A stretch of 64,000 bases of DNA from CALKJP01 sp046299555 (lineage in GTDB: Bacteria > Bacteroidota > Bacteroidia > JACCXN01). The stretch's first letter is position 1. Every line of letters begins with the position of its first letter. Made by a program: the position numbers and the translations under genes. Shown here piece by piece: positions 17,154 to 25,496 of this stretch. The notes beneath the pieces are model-generated. The model was not told where the DNA came from. It ran no database searches and saw nothing but the letters and a program-made list of their open reading frames with translations. The stretch lies in assembly GCA_046299555.1 (NCBI GenBank), contig JBKBHS010000001.1, positions 620,001 through 684,000 of the forward strand, given 5' to 3'.

Positions 17154-20100
17154 ATGTTAAAAATAACTATATATACCCGTTTTTTATTAATTGTATTATT
17201 GGTAAGTGTATTGAATCATTTATCAGCACAAAATAATACCATAAAATTTACACGTATTTCCTTAAAAGAAGGTTTATCGCAAAGTACGGTTAATAGCATT
17301 TTACAAGATAAACGCGGGTTTATGTGGTTTGCAACGCAAGATGGTTTAAATCGCTTTGACGGCTACACATTTAAAGTATTTAAACATAGTTTGCAAGACA
17401 CTAACTCCATTTCAGACAATTTTGTACATGCCATTGTTGAAGATATTTATGGGAATATTTGGGCAGCAACCGATGCAGGATTAAATTGCTATAACCCTGA
17501 AACAGAAAAATTTACTCGATACTTAGCTCAACCCAATAATAAAAATTGGTTAGGAAGTAATACTATTCATGCATTGGCAGCCGATAAGAATGGAAATATT
17601 TGGGTTGGTACGGCAGATGCAGGACTATACTATTTTGATGTAAAAGCAAAATTGTTTAAACCATATAAAGCTGATTTTACGGAAAACTCAATAAGTAGTA
17701 ATGCCATACAATCTTTATATATAGATAAAAATGAAAATTTATGGATAGGTACCATTGGCGGAGGATTAAACTTTTTTGATACAAAATATCGGAAATTTAA
17801 GGTTTATCAAGAAAATGGTAAAGAAAATGCAATAAGCAATAATTTAATATGGTCAATATATCAAGATTCAGAAGGCGTTATTTGGATTGGAACAAATGAT
17901 GGCCTCAATAAATTCGATGTTCAAAAACAAGTATTCAAACATTATAAAAACAAACCAGGAGATATTTTTTCATTGAGTAATAACGTTGTAAAAAGTATTA
18001 TCGAAGATAATGCAGGCAATATTTGGGTAGCAACATCAGCCGGTTTAAACCGATTAAATAAATCAACAGGTAGTTTTACACGTTTTCAGCATCAGCCATA
18101 TATATCAACCAGTTTATCAAATGATAATTTGTTTTCACTTTATGAAGACAGAACCGGTAATATGTGGGTTGGAACAAATAAAGGAATCAGCAAATTCGAT
18201 AATACCAAGCAAAATTTTATCCATTACAGAAATATTCCTTACGAAGAAAATAGCATTAATAATGATGTAATTTGGAGTATATACGAAGATGCTCAAGGCA
18301 TACTTTGGGTTGGAACAGAAGAAGGCTTAAATAAAATTGATAGAAAACAATTTAAAGTAAAATATTATAAACACGGAGCATCCAAAAGAAATGTAAAATA
18401 TAACGAATACATTTTTTCTTTATTCGAAGATAGTGATGGTGTTTTATGGGTAGGTACCGATGCCGGTATTTATGCTTTTAACAAAGTAAACGAAACATTT
18501 ACACTGTTTAAAACATCAGCAAAAGATATTTCTCCACTTGAAGAAAAACGAGTTTATTGCATTTTTGAAGATCCCCAAAAAAAATTATGGATTGGTACCA
18601 AAGAAGGTTTATATATAATTGATAAGAATCGAAAAAAAATAAAACATTTTGTAAACAATATTTCCGACAGCTCTTCCATTAGCAACAACATTATTCGAGT
18701 AATTACTAAAGATAAAAATGATAATATTTGGATAGGTACAAACGGAGGAGGTTTAAATAAAGCTATTCTTATTGAAAAAGATGACGATTATACCATTCAT
18801 TTTAAATCATATCAAGCTGCTAAAGGAAGTATAAATAACAATATCGTATTATCTATTTTAGAAGATAAAAACGGCAATTTTTGGATAGGTACATATGGAG
18901 GAGGCTTAAATAAGTTTGATCCATCAACCGGAACAGCTGAAGCTTTTACCGAAAAAAATGGATTGTCGAATAATGTAGTTTATAGTGTTTACGCAGATTC
19001 AAAAGAAAATTTATGGATGAGTACCAACAAAGGTATATCCATGTTTAATCCTAAAACGCGTCAATTCTCAAACTACTACGAAAACGATGGCTTACAAAGC
19101 AATGAATTTAATATAGGAGCACATTTTCAAAGCAAAAAAGGCGAATTGTTTTTTGGAGGAATAAATGGGTTTAATTCATTTTATCCTGATAAGATTACCA
19201 TCAATAAAATACCGCCTCAAATTGTTTTAACCGATTTTCAAATATTTAACAAACATGTTTATCCGGGAGATAATTCACCCTTAAAAAAATCTATAACCGA
19301 AACAGACGAATTGGTGCTTTCTTACAAAGATGATGTTATAACATTCGAATTTGCAGCCCTTCATTATTCATCGCCCGAAGCAAATCGTTATGCTTATATG
19401 ATGGAAGGATTTGATGAGGGATGGAATTATGTTGATAATAGAAGACAAGCAAGTTACACCAATTTAGACCCGGGAACATATACTTTTAGAGTAAAAGCCG
19501 CAAATTCAGATGGCATATGGAACGATGAAGGTATAAGCTTAACTATCATCATTACTCCGCCTTTTTGGATGCGATGGTGGTTTAGAATTGCTTTTGTTTT
19601 AGGAATAGTTGGAATTATATTTTATTTCTATCGTAGAAGAATAAATCGAATTAATAGTCAGAAAAAATATTTAGAAAAATTAGTGCGTGAGCGCACCATG
19701 GAAGTAGTTCAACAAAACGAAAAAATTAGAAAACAAAACGAATTACTCGAAAAAGAAAAAGAAAAAGTTGAAAAACTACTCTTAAATATACTACCTCAAG
19801 AAACGGTTGAAGAATTAAAAAACAGGGGCAAGGCTTCTCCTCGCAGTTATCGCATGGCCTCTGTGATGTTTACCGATTTTAAAGGATTTACACAGCGAGC
19901 AGAATCTATGCGCCCGCAAGAACTGGTGGATACTTTAGATAAATACTTTATAAAATTTGACGAAATAATAATGAAGTATGGGTTAGAAAAAATTAAAACA
20001 ATAGGTGACTCTTATATGTGTGTAGGGGGTGTTCCGATCAGAAACAGAAGTAATCCAATAGATATCGTATTGGCAGCATTAGAGATTCAACGTTTTATGA

Positions 20101-21080
20101 AGCAAATGCAAGAAGAAAGCATTGCAAAAGGAGAAAAACCATGGGAGCTGCGTATTGGAATTCATACCGGTGAAATTATTGCGGGAGTTATTGGAATAAA
20201 ACGCTTTGCTTATGATATATGGGGCGATACGGTTAATGTGGCAAGTCGAATGGAAACGCAAGGCGAAGTGGGAAAAGTAAATATTTCAGGAGCTACATAC
20301 GAACTTATTAAAGATTATTTTGAATGTACATATAGAGGTAAAGTACCAGCCAAAAATAAAGGCGAAATAGACATGTATTTTGTAGAAAAAATTCGTCCTG
20401 AACTATCTGAAAATGGCGAAGGCATTATACCAAACGATGCCTTTAGAGCTATGATGGCTACAAACTTATATTATCGTATTAATTATAAAAAAGCAGAACA
20501 ATTTATTCTAAAAAAATTAGAACGTGAATTGCCAAAAGATTTATACTATCACGGTTTGCATCATACCATTGATGTAAGAGATGCTGCAGAAAGAATAGGT
20601 AAAGCAGAAGGGGTAGAAGGCGAAGATATGCACGTACTAAAAACAGCTGCCATGTTTCACGATGCAGGATTTGTGAAGCAATATTTTAAAAACGAACCCA
20701 TCGGTGTTGAAATGTGCAAAGAAATTTTACCACAATTTGGATACAGCCCCGAGCAAATTGAAGCCATTGAAAAAATGATTATGGCTACTCAAATTCCTCA
20801 AAACGCCCAAACACTCTTAGAAAAAATTATTTGTGATGCCGACTTAGATTATTTAGGACGTGAAGAAGACTTTTTTAAAATCTCAGACACACTTAAAATG
20901 GAATTAATGGCACGAGGAAAGGTAAGTAGCGATAAAGAATGGGATGCCATTCAAATAGCATTTTTAGAAAAACATCAATACTTTACGGAATATTCCAGAA
21001 AACATCGCCAGCCAATAAAAGAAAAGCATTTAGAGATGATTAAAAAACGCTATGCTGAAAATAATTATCCTAAATCATAA
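17154..21080 (+). CDS. Membrane sensor with beta-propeller, adenylate cyclase and HD phosphohydrolase domains
   Basis: 1308 residues from the ATG at 17154, which begins a signal peptide ending at HLSAQ. The periplasmic part has about a dozen Reg_prop blades (repeats like NIWVGTADAGLYYFD) to about 690, then a Y_Y_Y domain at about 720-800 and a membrane segment at about 808-828. A coiled coil leads to a class III cyclase at about 895-1080. Both metal aspartates (FTDFKGFT, D908; KTIGD, D952), the adenine-selecting pair (K948, D1021 in YDIWGD) and the N/R of TVNVASRM are present, so cAMP production is predicted. The C terminus is an HD domain (HHTIDV, FHDAGF at 1169-1170, CDADLDYLG). Linking signal, cyclase and HD in one chain is unusual. 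Confidence 0.9.
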   Translation: MLKITIYTRFLLIVLLVSVLNHLSAQNNTIKFTRISLKEGLSQSTVNSILQDKRGFMWFATQDGLNRFDGYTFKVFKHSLQDTNSISDNFVHAIVEDIYGNIWAATDAGLNCYNPETEKFTRYLAQPNNKNWLGSNTIHALAADKNGNIWVGTADAGLYYFDVKAKLFKPYKADFTENSISSNAIQSLYIDKNENLWIGTIGGGLNFFDTKYRKFKVYQENGKENAISNNLIWSIYQDSEGVIWIGTNDGLNKFDVQKQVFKHYKNKPGDIFSLSNNVVKSIIEDNAGNIWVATSAGLNRLNKSTGSFTRFQHQPYISTSLSNDNLFSLYEDRTGNMWVGTNKGISKFDNTKQNFIHYRNIPYEENSINNDVIWSIYEDAQGILWVGTEEGLNKIDRKQFKVKYYKHGASKRNVKYNEYIFSLFEDSDGVLWVGTDAGIYAFNKVNETFTLFKTSAKDISPLEEKRVYCIFEDPQKKLWIGTKEGLYIIDKNRKKIKHFVNNISDSSSISNNIIRVITKDKNDNIWIGTNGGGLNKAILIEKDDDYTIHFKSYQAAKGSINNNIVLSILEDKNGNFWIGTYGGGLNKFDPSTGTAEAFTEKNGLSNNVVYSVYADSKENLWMSTNKGISMFNPKTRQFSNYYENDGLQSNEFNIGAHFQSKKGELFFGGINGFNSFYPDKITINKIPPQIVLTDFQIFNKHVYPGDNSPLKKSITETDELVLSYKDDVITFEFAALHYSSPEANRYAYMMEGFDEGWNYVDNRRQASYTNLDPGTYTFRVKAANSDGIWNDEGISLTIIITPPFWMRWWFRIAFVLGIVGIIFYFYRRRINRINSQKKYLEKLVRERTMEVVQQNEKIRKQNELLEKEKEKVEKLLLNILPQETVEELKNRGKASPRSYRMASVMFTDFKGFTQRAESMRPQELVDTLDKYFIKFDEIIMKYGLEKIKTIGDSYMCVGGVPIRNRSNPIDIVLAALEIQRFMKQMQEESIAKGEKPWELRIGIHTGEIIAGVIGIKRFAYDIWGDTVNVASRMETQGEVGKVNISGATYELIKDYFECTYRGKVPAKNKGEIDMYFVEKIRPELSENGEGIIPNDAFRAMMATNLYYRINYKKAEQFILKKLERELPKDLYYHGLHHTIDVRDAAERIGKAEGVEGEDMHVLKTAAMFHDAGFVKQYFKNEPIGVEMCKEILPQFGYSPEQIEAIEKMIMATQIPQNAQTLLEKIICDADLDYLGREEDFFKISDTLKMELMARGKVSSDKEWDAIQIAFLEKHQYFTEYSRKHRQPIKEKHLEMIKKRYAENNYPKS

Positions 21081-21110
21081 AAACAATTGCTTAAGCATTA
21101 GTTAAAATAT

Positions 21111-21135
21111 AAAAGCCTCCCTTTGGGAGGCTTTT
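21111..21135. terminator. Bidirectional intrinsic terminator
   Basis: An 11-bp perfect stem, AAAAGCCTCCC with GGGAGGCTTTT, and a TTT loop, between the convergent cyclase and universal-stress genes. Both strands end in a T-run. Confidence 0.9.
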
Positions 21136-21158
21136 TACGAATGAAAATTCTTTAATTA

Positions 21159-21983
21159 CTAAGACCCAATAATTCCACCTGAAACAGTTACTTTAACCGG
21201 GTTAACACATAATACGGGAATTTGCGGATCGTTTGTTAAAATATGTTGTTCATCTGAAGAGCCTAAAAAGTCAGGAACTCCGGCTGCATCAGGGTCGTTA
21301 ACAATAGCAATTAAGTCTGCATTTATAGCGGCAGCATAGCGTATGGTAAGTTTGGTAAAATTACCTTTATCTTCCGAAATTTTTATTTCGTAGGGTATAT
21401 TGTGTTCTTTTAAAAACTTTTCGGTAAATGCTACATTTCGTTTTACGGCATTTCCTAAAAATTCATCATCTTCTTTTGGAGCAAATACATACACTTTTGA
21501 GTTAAAATATTTTGCCAAATATGCCGTAGCATCTATTTTTTGTTTGGTTTCTTTCGACATATCCATTGGTAACACAATTTTTTCATAACCATCGGTAATG
21601 CTTTTTTCCTGAACTACAATAAAAGGAACAGTAGAGTTTGTAATTACTTTTATGGCATTACTTCCTGTTAGGTGTTGAATTCCTCTTACTCCATGTGTAC
21701 CCATAATAATTAATTTAGCTCCAATTTCGGCAGCTACATCTCCAATATCGTCAAAAATATTTCCTACTCGGGCAATACCATTTACAGATAAACCATGCTT
21801 AGCTCTAACATCTTCAGCTATTTTAGTTAATTTTTCTTTGGTGGGTTCAATGGCACTTTGTTTTGAAACGATATGCAACAGATTTATTTCTGCACCAAGT
21901 TTTTTAGCTAATACTATTGCATGATTTAAGGCACAATCAGCTACTTTGGTAAAATCTGTCGGAACTAAAATAATATTTTTCAT
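21159..21983 (-). CDS. Tandem universal stress protein (UspA family)
   Basis: 274 residues made of two Usp domains (about 1-140 and 150-270). Domain 1 starts ILVPTDFTKVADCALNHAIVLAKKLGAEINLLHI and has a nucleotide-loop-like GTHGVRGIQHLTGSNA near 94-109, one residue shorter than the usual ATP-binding spacing. Domain 2 (IVLPMDMSKETKQKI) lacks a clear loop. Cytoplasmic; these proteins help survival under energy or oxygen stress. It has its own promoter immediately after the terminator of the unit upstream on the minus strand. Confidence 0.9.
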   Translation of the reverse strand: MKNIILVPTDFTKVADCALNHAIVLAKKLGAEINLLHIVSKQSAIEPTKEKLTKIAEDVRAKHGLSVNGIARVGNIFDDIGDVAAEIGAKLIIMGTHGVRGIQHLTGSNAIKVITNSTVPFIVVQEKSITDGYEKIVLPMDMSKETKQKIDATAYLAKYFNSKVYVFAPKEDDEFLGNAVKRNVAFTEKFLKEHNIPYEIKISEDKGNFTKLTIRYAAAINADLIAIVNDPDAAGVPDFLGSSDEQHILTNDPQIPVLCVNPVKVTVSGGIIGS

Positions 21984-22020
21984 ATGGGTTATTATTTTTT
22001 AATCTTTGTTATTTGTGCGA

Positions 22021-22051
22021 CAAAAGTAGTGATTTTAAGCTTGTTCACAAA
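22021..22051 (-). promoter_or_regulatory. Full -33/-7 promoter of the universal stress gene
   Basis: On the minus strand TTTG (22048-22051), 19 bp, then TACTTTTG (22021-22028): an exact match in both boxes and spacing to the Bacteroidota housekeeping promoter. The -33 box overlaps the T-run of the terminator at 22049-22089. Predicted leader about 31 nt. Confidence 0.8.
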
Positions 22052-22089
22052 AAAGGGTATAATATTTTGAACATCAAAACATTATACCC
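22049..22089 (-). terminator. Intrinsic terminator of the 22.1-22.8 kb unit
   Basis: Arms at 22055-22070 and 22074-22089 pair at 15 of 16 positions with an ACA loop; on the minus strand the hairpin is followed by six Ts (22049-22054). It ends the transcript of the two small genes before the universal stress gene. Confidence 0.85.
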
Positions 22090-22138
22090 CGTGCTTTAAT
22101 TTTAAAATTGTTGAATTTGCTTTAAGCTCAATCTTTAA

Positions 22139-22327
22139 TTAATGTTTAGCTTCCTTATCGCCAGAGCCATATAAATACATGCAAAAATAAGTGCCAAAGA
22201 GTGTAATCAAAAACATTATTAATCCTGTAATTCCCGTAGATTTTTCCATTTCAATATATCCCCATCTAAACGGAAAAAGTATAATTAAAAACATAATGGC
22301 AACTGCCGCTAATTTTCGTGTGTTCAT
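22139..22327 (-). CDS. Small two-helix membrane protein
   Basis: 62 residues with two hydrophobic segments (AAVAIMFLIILFPF at about 7-20 and GLIMFLITLFGTYFCMYLYG at about 35-54) and a charged tail GDKEAKH. No family recognised. It follows the 134-residue protein by 24 bp, and a terminator comes after it, so the two form a two-gene unit driven by the divergent FNR-type region. It could be a small accessory subunit of a respiratory or stress-linked membrane complex, but that is only inference from its context. Confidence 0.7.
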   Translation of the reverse strand: MNTRKLAAVAIMFLIILFPFRWGYIEMEKSTGITGLIMFLITLFGTYFCMYLYGSGDKEAKH

Positions 22328-22351
22328 AATGTTTAATTTTTATGTTAATAA

Positions 22352-22756
22352 TTATGGTTGTTCATGATAATCTTCGAGTTGTTCAGGTTCAACTGCACTA
22401 TTCATTTCTTTGCCTTTTTCGTTTTGTTGATTTAATGTCCATGAATCAGTAGTGGTTGTTTGTAGCCACTTATCGCCTGATTTTCTAAAAATTTGAACCG
22501 ATAAGCCAAATACTTCCTGAAATAACATTTCTAATTGATTTACCTGCATATCGCCATCAATGCTGATAATTCCATTTTTATCTTTATGACGAATATTTTT
22601 TATTAGTTCATCAGCATGATACATTTCGCTAATAGGAGATGCTTCGCCAGCTGCGTGAGGACGTTTAAAGAAACTTATTTTTAAATAAGGGAAACGCTTG
22701 TTGAATGCTTTTTGTATTTCGCCAATTGTTTTAGTTTCGTTAATAACCAGTTCCAT
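22352..22756 (-). CDS. Conserved small protein of unknown function, predicted FNR/CRP-controlled
   Basis: 134 residues, soluble. It starts MELVINETKTIGEIQKAFNKRFPYLKISFF, and the middle part (GDMQVNQLEMLFQEVFGLSVQIFRKSG, then WLQTTTTDSWTLNQQN) looks like a compact alpha/beta fold that I recall from hypothetical proteins of other Bacteroidota. The last 25 residues are acidic and low-complexity. No catalytic motif seen. It is the first gene of a two-gene unit and has a -7 element with an FNR-type palindrome centred near -43, suggesting expression under low oxygen. Confidence 0.72.
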   Translation of the reverse strand: MELVINETKTIGEIQKAFNKRFPYLKISFFKRPHAAGEASPISEMYHADELIKNIRHKDKNGIISIDGDMQVNQLEMLFQEVFGLSVQIFRKSGDKWLQTTTTDSWTLNQQNEKGKEMNSAVEPEQLEDYHEQP

Positions 22757-22781
22757 ATAATTTATTGTTTTTATTTTTTTT

Positions 22782-22789
22782 CAAAAGTA
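22782..22789 (-). promoter_or_regulatory. -7 element of the minus-strand FNR-controlled unit
   Basis: Minus-strand TACTTTTG, with no TTTG at -33. The centre of the palindrome at 22812-22825 is 29.5 bp from the outer T of this element. Confidence 0.65.
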
Positions 22790-22811
22790 TTATTGTTTAA
22801 TGTAATGAAAT

Positions 22812-22825
22812 ATGATATAAATCAT
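22812..22825. promoter_or_regulatory. FNR/CRP-type binding site 1
   Basis: ATGATATAAATCAT: half sites ATGAT and ATCAT around 4 bp. This is 8 of 10 against the FNR consensus TTGAT-N4-ATCAA and the half sites are perfectly symmetric. Its position fits a class II activator site for the minus-strand gene at 22756. Confidence 0.7.
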
Positions 22826-22833
22826 ATCAATCA

Positions 22834-22847
22834 TTGATTTTAATCAT
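22834..22847. promoter_or_regulatory. FNR/CRP-type binding site 2
   Basis: TTGATTTTAATCAT: 9 of 10 against TTGAT-N4-ATCAA. Centre-to-centre distance to site 1 is 22 bp, two helical turns. Its position fits a class II activator site for the plus-strand gene at 22914. Confidence 0.75.
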
Positions 22848-22869
22848 GTTTCAACAGTATTCCAATAAA

Positions 22870-22877
22870 TACCTTTG
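22870..22877 (+). promoter_or_regulatory. -7 element of the plus-strand FNR-controlled gene
   Basis: TACCTTTG, no TTTG at -33. Site 2 is centred 29.5 bp upstream of its first T, the same distance as in the divergent promoter. Predicted leader about 30 nt. Confidence 0.65.
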
Positions 22878-22913
22878 CATCAATAATTAATTTATTTAAA
22901 AAATGATTTTATT

Positions 22914-23297
22914 ATGAAAACAGCAGAAATTAAAATGCCCGAATTACATCAATTACATAGAGAGTGGGTAAACAAATTAAATTTTTATAAAGATGATTTA
23001 AAATCATTAGAAAAACGAATTGAGGAAATAGCTTCGAAATATACTTCAACCGAAGTTTTATCAATGATTGAACATTTTCAAAATCAAATTAAAATTCAAC
23101 GTAATGAAATAGATATCTTAATGCATGATATTAAAATAGAAGAAGAAGAATTACAAAAAAATATTACTGATAATCCAACTGCTTGGGATCATAGAAAGGC
23201 AGCAAATACTAACATTAATGAGCGAATCGAAACATTTGAAAAACTTTTTGCCGAAATGCGCAAAGAATTAATTGGTTTTGCGGCAAAATATATGTAG
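22914..23297 (+). CDS. Coiled-coil protein of unknown function, predicted FNR/CRP-controlled
   Basis: 127 residues, almost entirely helical and charged, with heptad patterns in LHREWVNKLNFYKDDLKSLE and in EHFQNQIKIQRNEIDILMHD. No signal peptide or membrane segment, so cytoplasmic. No known domain recognised. It is a single gene followed by a strong terminator, driven from the divergent FNR-type region, so it should be co-induced with the two minus-strand genes. A structural or scaffold role is possible but not shown. Confidence 0.72.
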   Translation: MKTAEIKMPELHQLHREWVNKLNFYKDDLKSLEKRIEEIASKYTSTEVLSMIEHFQNQIKIQRNEIDILMHDIKIEEEELQKNITDNPTAWDHRKAANTNINERIETFEKLFAEMRKELIGFAAKYM

Positions 23298-23323
23298 TTT
23301 ATAATAATAGTTTTTTCATCACT

Positions 23324-23355
23324 AAAAGAGGGCTTAGCATTTTAAGCCCTCTTTT
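23324..23355. terminator. Bidirectional intrinsic terminator
   Basis: A 13-bp perfect stem (23324-23336 with 23343-23355), 6-nt loop, A4 and T4 tails, between convergent genes at 23297 and 23358. Confidence 0.9.
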
Positions 23356-23357
23356 AT

Positions 23358-23969
23358 TTATACACCATAAATTAGGAGAAATTCGCTTAAAAAACCGATT
23401 AAAAAACCAATAAAAACTTGTAAAGGATTATGCGCATTTAAACGTAATCGTGAACTTGCTACTAAACCCGATATAAAAATTAAAAACATGATAAAAATAA
23501 GCATATCGGTTTTAAAACGAATTGAGATACCCATAATAGCTCCTAAAAGCCCACCAATACCAACCATGTGCGCACTGATTTTCCAAACTAAATTTATAAC
23601 TAAACATATAACTACAGCTAACGATGCTCCTAATATCATGAGCATAAGCATGGGAGGTAAAGGAGCTTTTTGTAATATAAAATATGTTATCATGTAAAAT
23701 ACGGCTGTAAGCAAATAGGGAATTCTTCTTTCGTGTGTTTGATGCATTTGTAGGCTGCTAATCCAACCTTTTTTAAGCATGTAGTATGAAATTAATGCCG
23801 GAACTAAAGCGGTATTCAAAAAAATTAATCCTAATACAATATTTTTAAATTCTGAAGGTAATGAATATGAAAAATAATTGTTTGAATGTAGAATAATTAG
23901 GCTGCCTATAAATGGCATGAATATAGGATGAAACAGGTAAGAAATAATTTTAGCAAGTTGTAAGCCCAT
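23358..23969 (-). CDS. Multi-pass membrane protein, PAP2-phosphatase-like
   Basis: 203 residues with about six membrane segments. Two loop motifs recall the PAP2 lipid-phosphatase signature in degenerate form: WKISAHMVGIGG near residue 130 (motif 2, P-S-G-H type, with histidine kept) and SSRLRLNAHNPLQVFIG near 172-188 (motif 3, S-R-x5-H-x3-D type, with R and H kept but Q in place of D). An enzyme acting on polyprenyl or phosphatidyl phosphates is therefore possible, yet the lost aspartate makes it uncertain. It starts 4 bp after rpoN and is co-transcribed with it. Confidence 0.65.
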   Translation of the reverse strand: MGLQLAKIISYLFHPIFMPFIGSLIILHSNNYFSYSLPSEFKNIVLGLIFLNTALVPALISYYMLKKGWISSLQMHQTHERRIPYLLTAVFYMITYFILQKAPLPPMLMLMILGASLAVVICLVINLVWKISAHMVGIGGLLGAIMGISIRFKTDMLIFIMFLIFISGLVASSRLRLNAHNPLQVFIGFLIGFLSEFLLIYGV

Positions 23970-23973
23970 AATT

Positions 23974-25446
23974 TTATAATTCTTTTCTTAAACGGGCTAC
24001 GGGGATATTTAATTGCTCTCTGTATTTGGCTACTGTTCTTCTTGCTATATTATAACCTTTTTCATTTAGAATTTTCATTAAAGCGTCATCGGTTAGTGGT
24101 TTGCGTTTGTCTTCTGCGGCAATACAATCTTGTAATATTTTTTTTACCTCGCGTGTTGAAACTTCTTCGCCACTTTCGGTTGAAAGCGATTCGGAAAAGA
24201 AAAACTTTAATGGAATGGTGCCAAATTCGGTTTGTACATATTTGCTGTTTACCACTCGAGATACGGTTGAAATATCTAATCCTGTAATATCTGCAATGTC
24301 TTTTAAAATCATGGGTTTTAATTTCGTTTCATCGCCTTCTAAGAAAAATTCTTTTTGATAATCAAAAATAGCTTTCATGGTTAACATTAGCGTAAGCTGA
24401 CGCTGCTTTATGGCATCAATAAACCATTTGGCTGATTCTATTTTTTGTTTTACAAAGTTAGCCGCTTCTTTCGAAGATTTATCTTTCGACTTTGAATACG
24501 ACTCCAGCATTTCTTTGTAGGCTTTACTAATTTTTAACTCTGGAGCATTTTTAGTATTTAAGCTTAATTCTAAATTACCGTCATTATTTGTAATTATAAA
24601 ATCAGGAACAATTTCTAATCCGCCTATTTTACTTTCTGAGCCGGCAATGCCCGGTTTGGGATTTAGTTTTAAAATTTCTGAAAAAGCACCTTTTAGTGCA
24701 TCTTCTTCAATTTCGAGTTTTTTGGCAATTTTATCGTAATGTTTTTTGCTAAATTCTTCAAAGTGATGTTCAATAATTTCTGTGGCAATTTTTATATCGT
24801 AAGTTTTAGGGAATTTTCGTCTTAACTGAATAAGCAAACATTCTTGTAAGTTACGAGCGCCTACGCCTGCAGGTTCAAACTCTTGAATTTCTTTTAAAAC
24901 ATTTAGTACGTCTTGTTCGGTGCAATTTATATTTTGTGTAAAGGCTAAGTCGTCTACCAATGCCGGTATATCTCTACGTAAATAGCCGTCATCATCAATG
25001 TTTCCTACTATAGTTTCGGCTATGGCTAATTCTTTTTCATTAAATTTTTTTAAACCTATTTGAGCATACAAATTATCATGAAGGGTTGTACCAATTGAAA
25101 AAGGAATATCTTTTTTTTCTTCATCAGGAGATGTGTTGTTGGCATTTAATTTATATGCCGGAACTTCATCGTCATCAAAATATAAATCGTAATCAAAATC
25201 TTCTCTTGAGTTTTCTTCATTTCTTTCGTTTTCAAATTCATCATTATTGTTTGAAAAATCTTCTAAGTCGCTATTATTAGTATCTTCATCTTCTTCAGGT
25301 CCTTCTTCTAAGGCCGGATTTATTTCCAACTCTTCTTTAATACGCTGCTCCAACATAATGGTAGGAACTTGTAATAGTTTCATAAGCTGTATTTGCTGTG
25401 GCGACAGCTTTTGAAGCATTTTTTGTTGCAGCGATTGCTTAAGCAT
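23974..25446 (-). CDS. rpoN: RNA polymerase sigma-54 factor
   Basis: 490 residues. The N-terminal region I is Q/L-rich (QSLQQKMLQKLSPQQIQLMKLLQVP), which binds activators. It is followed by a very acidic linker at about 50-110 with D/E/N runs, the core-binding domain, and the RpoN box ARRTVAKYRE at about 465-475, which contacts the -24 element. Length fits the family. It directs transcription from -24/-12 promoters with AAA+ activators, none of which are in this window. It lies 50 bp after asnS and 4 bp before a membrane-protein gene, on one strand. Confidence 0.96.
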   Translation of the reverse strand: MLKQSLQQKMLQKLSPQQIQLMKLLQVPTIMLEQRIKEELEINPALEEGPEEDEDTNNSDLEDFSNNNDEFENERNEENSREDFDYDLYFDDDEVPAYKLNANNTSPDEEKKDIPFSIGTTLHDNLYAQIGLKKFNEKELAIAETIVGNIDDDGYLRRDIPALVDDLAFTQNINCTEQDVLNVLKEIQEFEPAGVGARNLQECLLIQLRRKFPKTYDIKIATEIIEHHFEEFSKKHYDKIAKKLEIEEDALKGAFSEILKLNPKPGIAGSESKIGGLEIVPDFIITNNDGNLELSLNTKNAPELKISKAYKEMLESYSKSKDKSSKEAANFVKQKIESAKWFIDAIKQRQLTLMLTMKAIFDYQKEFFLEGDETKLKPMILKDIADITGLDISTVSRVVNSKYVQTEFGTIPLKFFFSESLSTESGEEVSTREVKKILQDCIAAEDKRKPLTDDALMKILNEKGYNIARRTVAKYREQLNIPVARLRKEL

Positions 25447-25496
25447 ATTAGAGATATTGATATTTTAAATTTATAAAATTCAAGAATAATGCCAAA

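Noticed and set aside
22065..22080. Possible FNR-like site TTGAACATCAA
   Set aside because: Half sites are 3 bp apart instead of 4 with shorter halves, and it is the loop region of a strong terminator hairpin.
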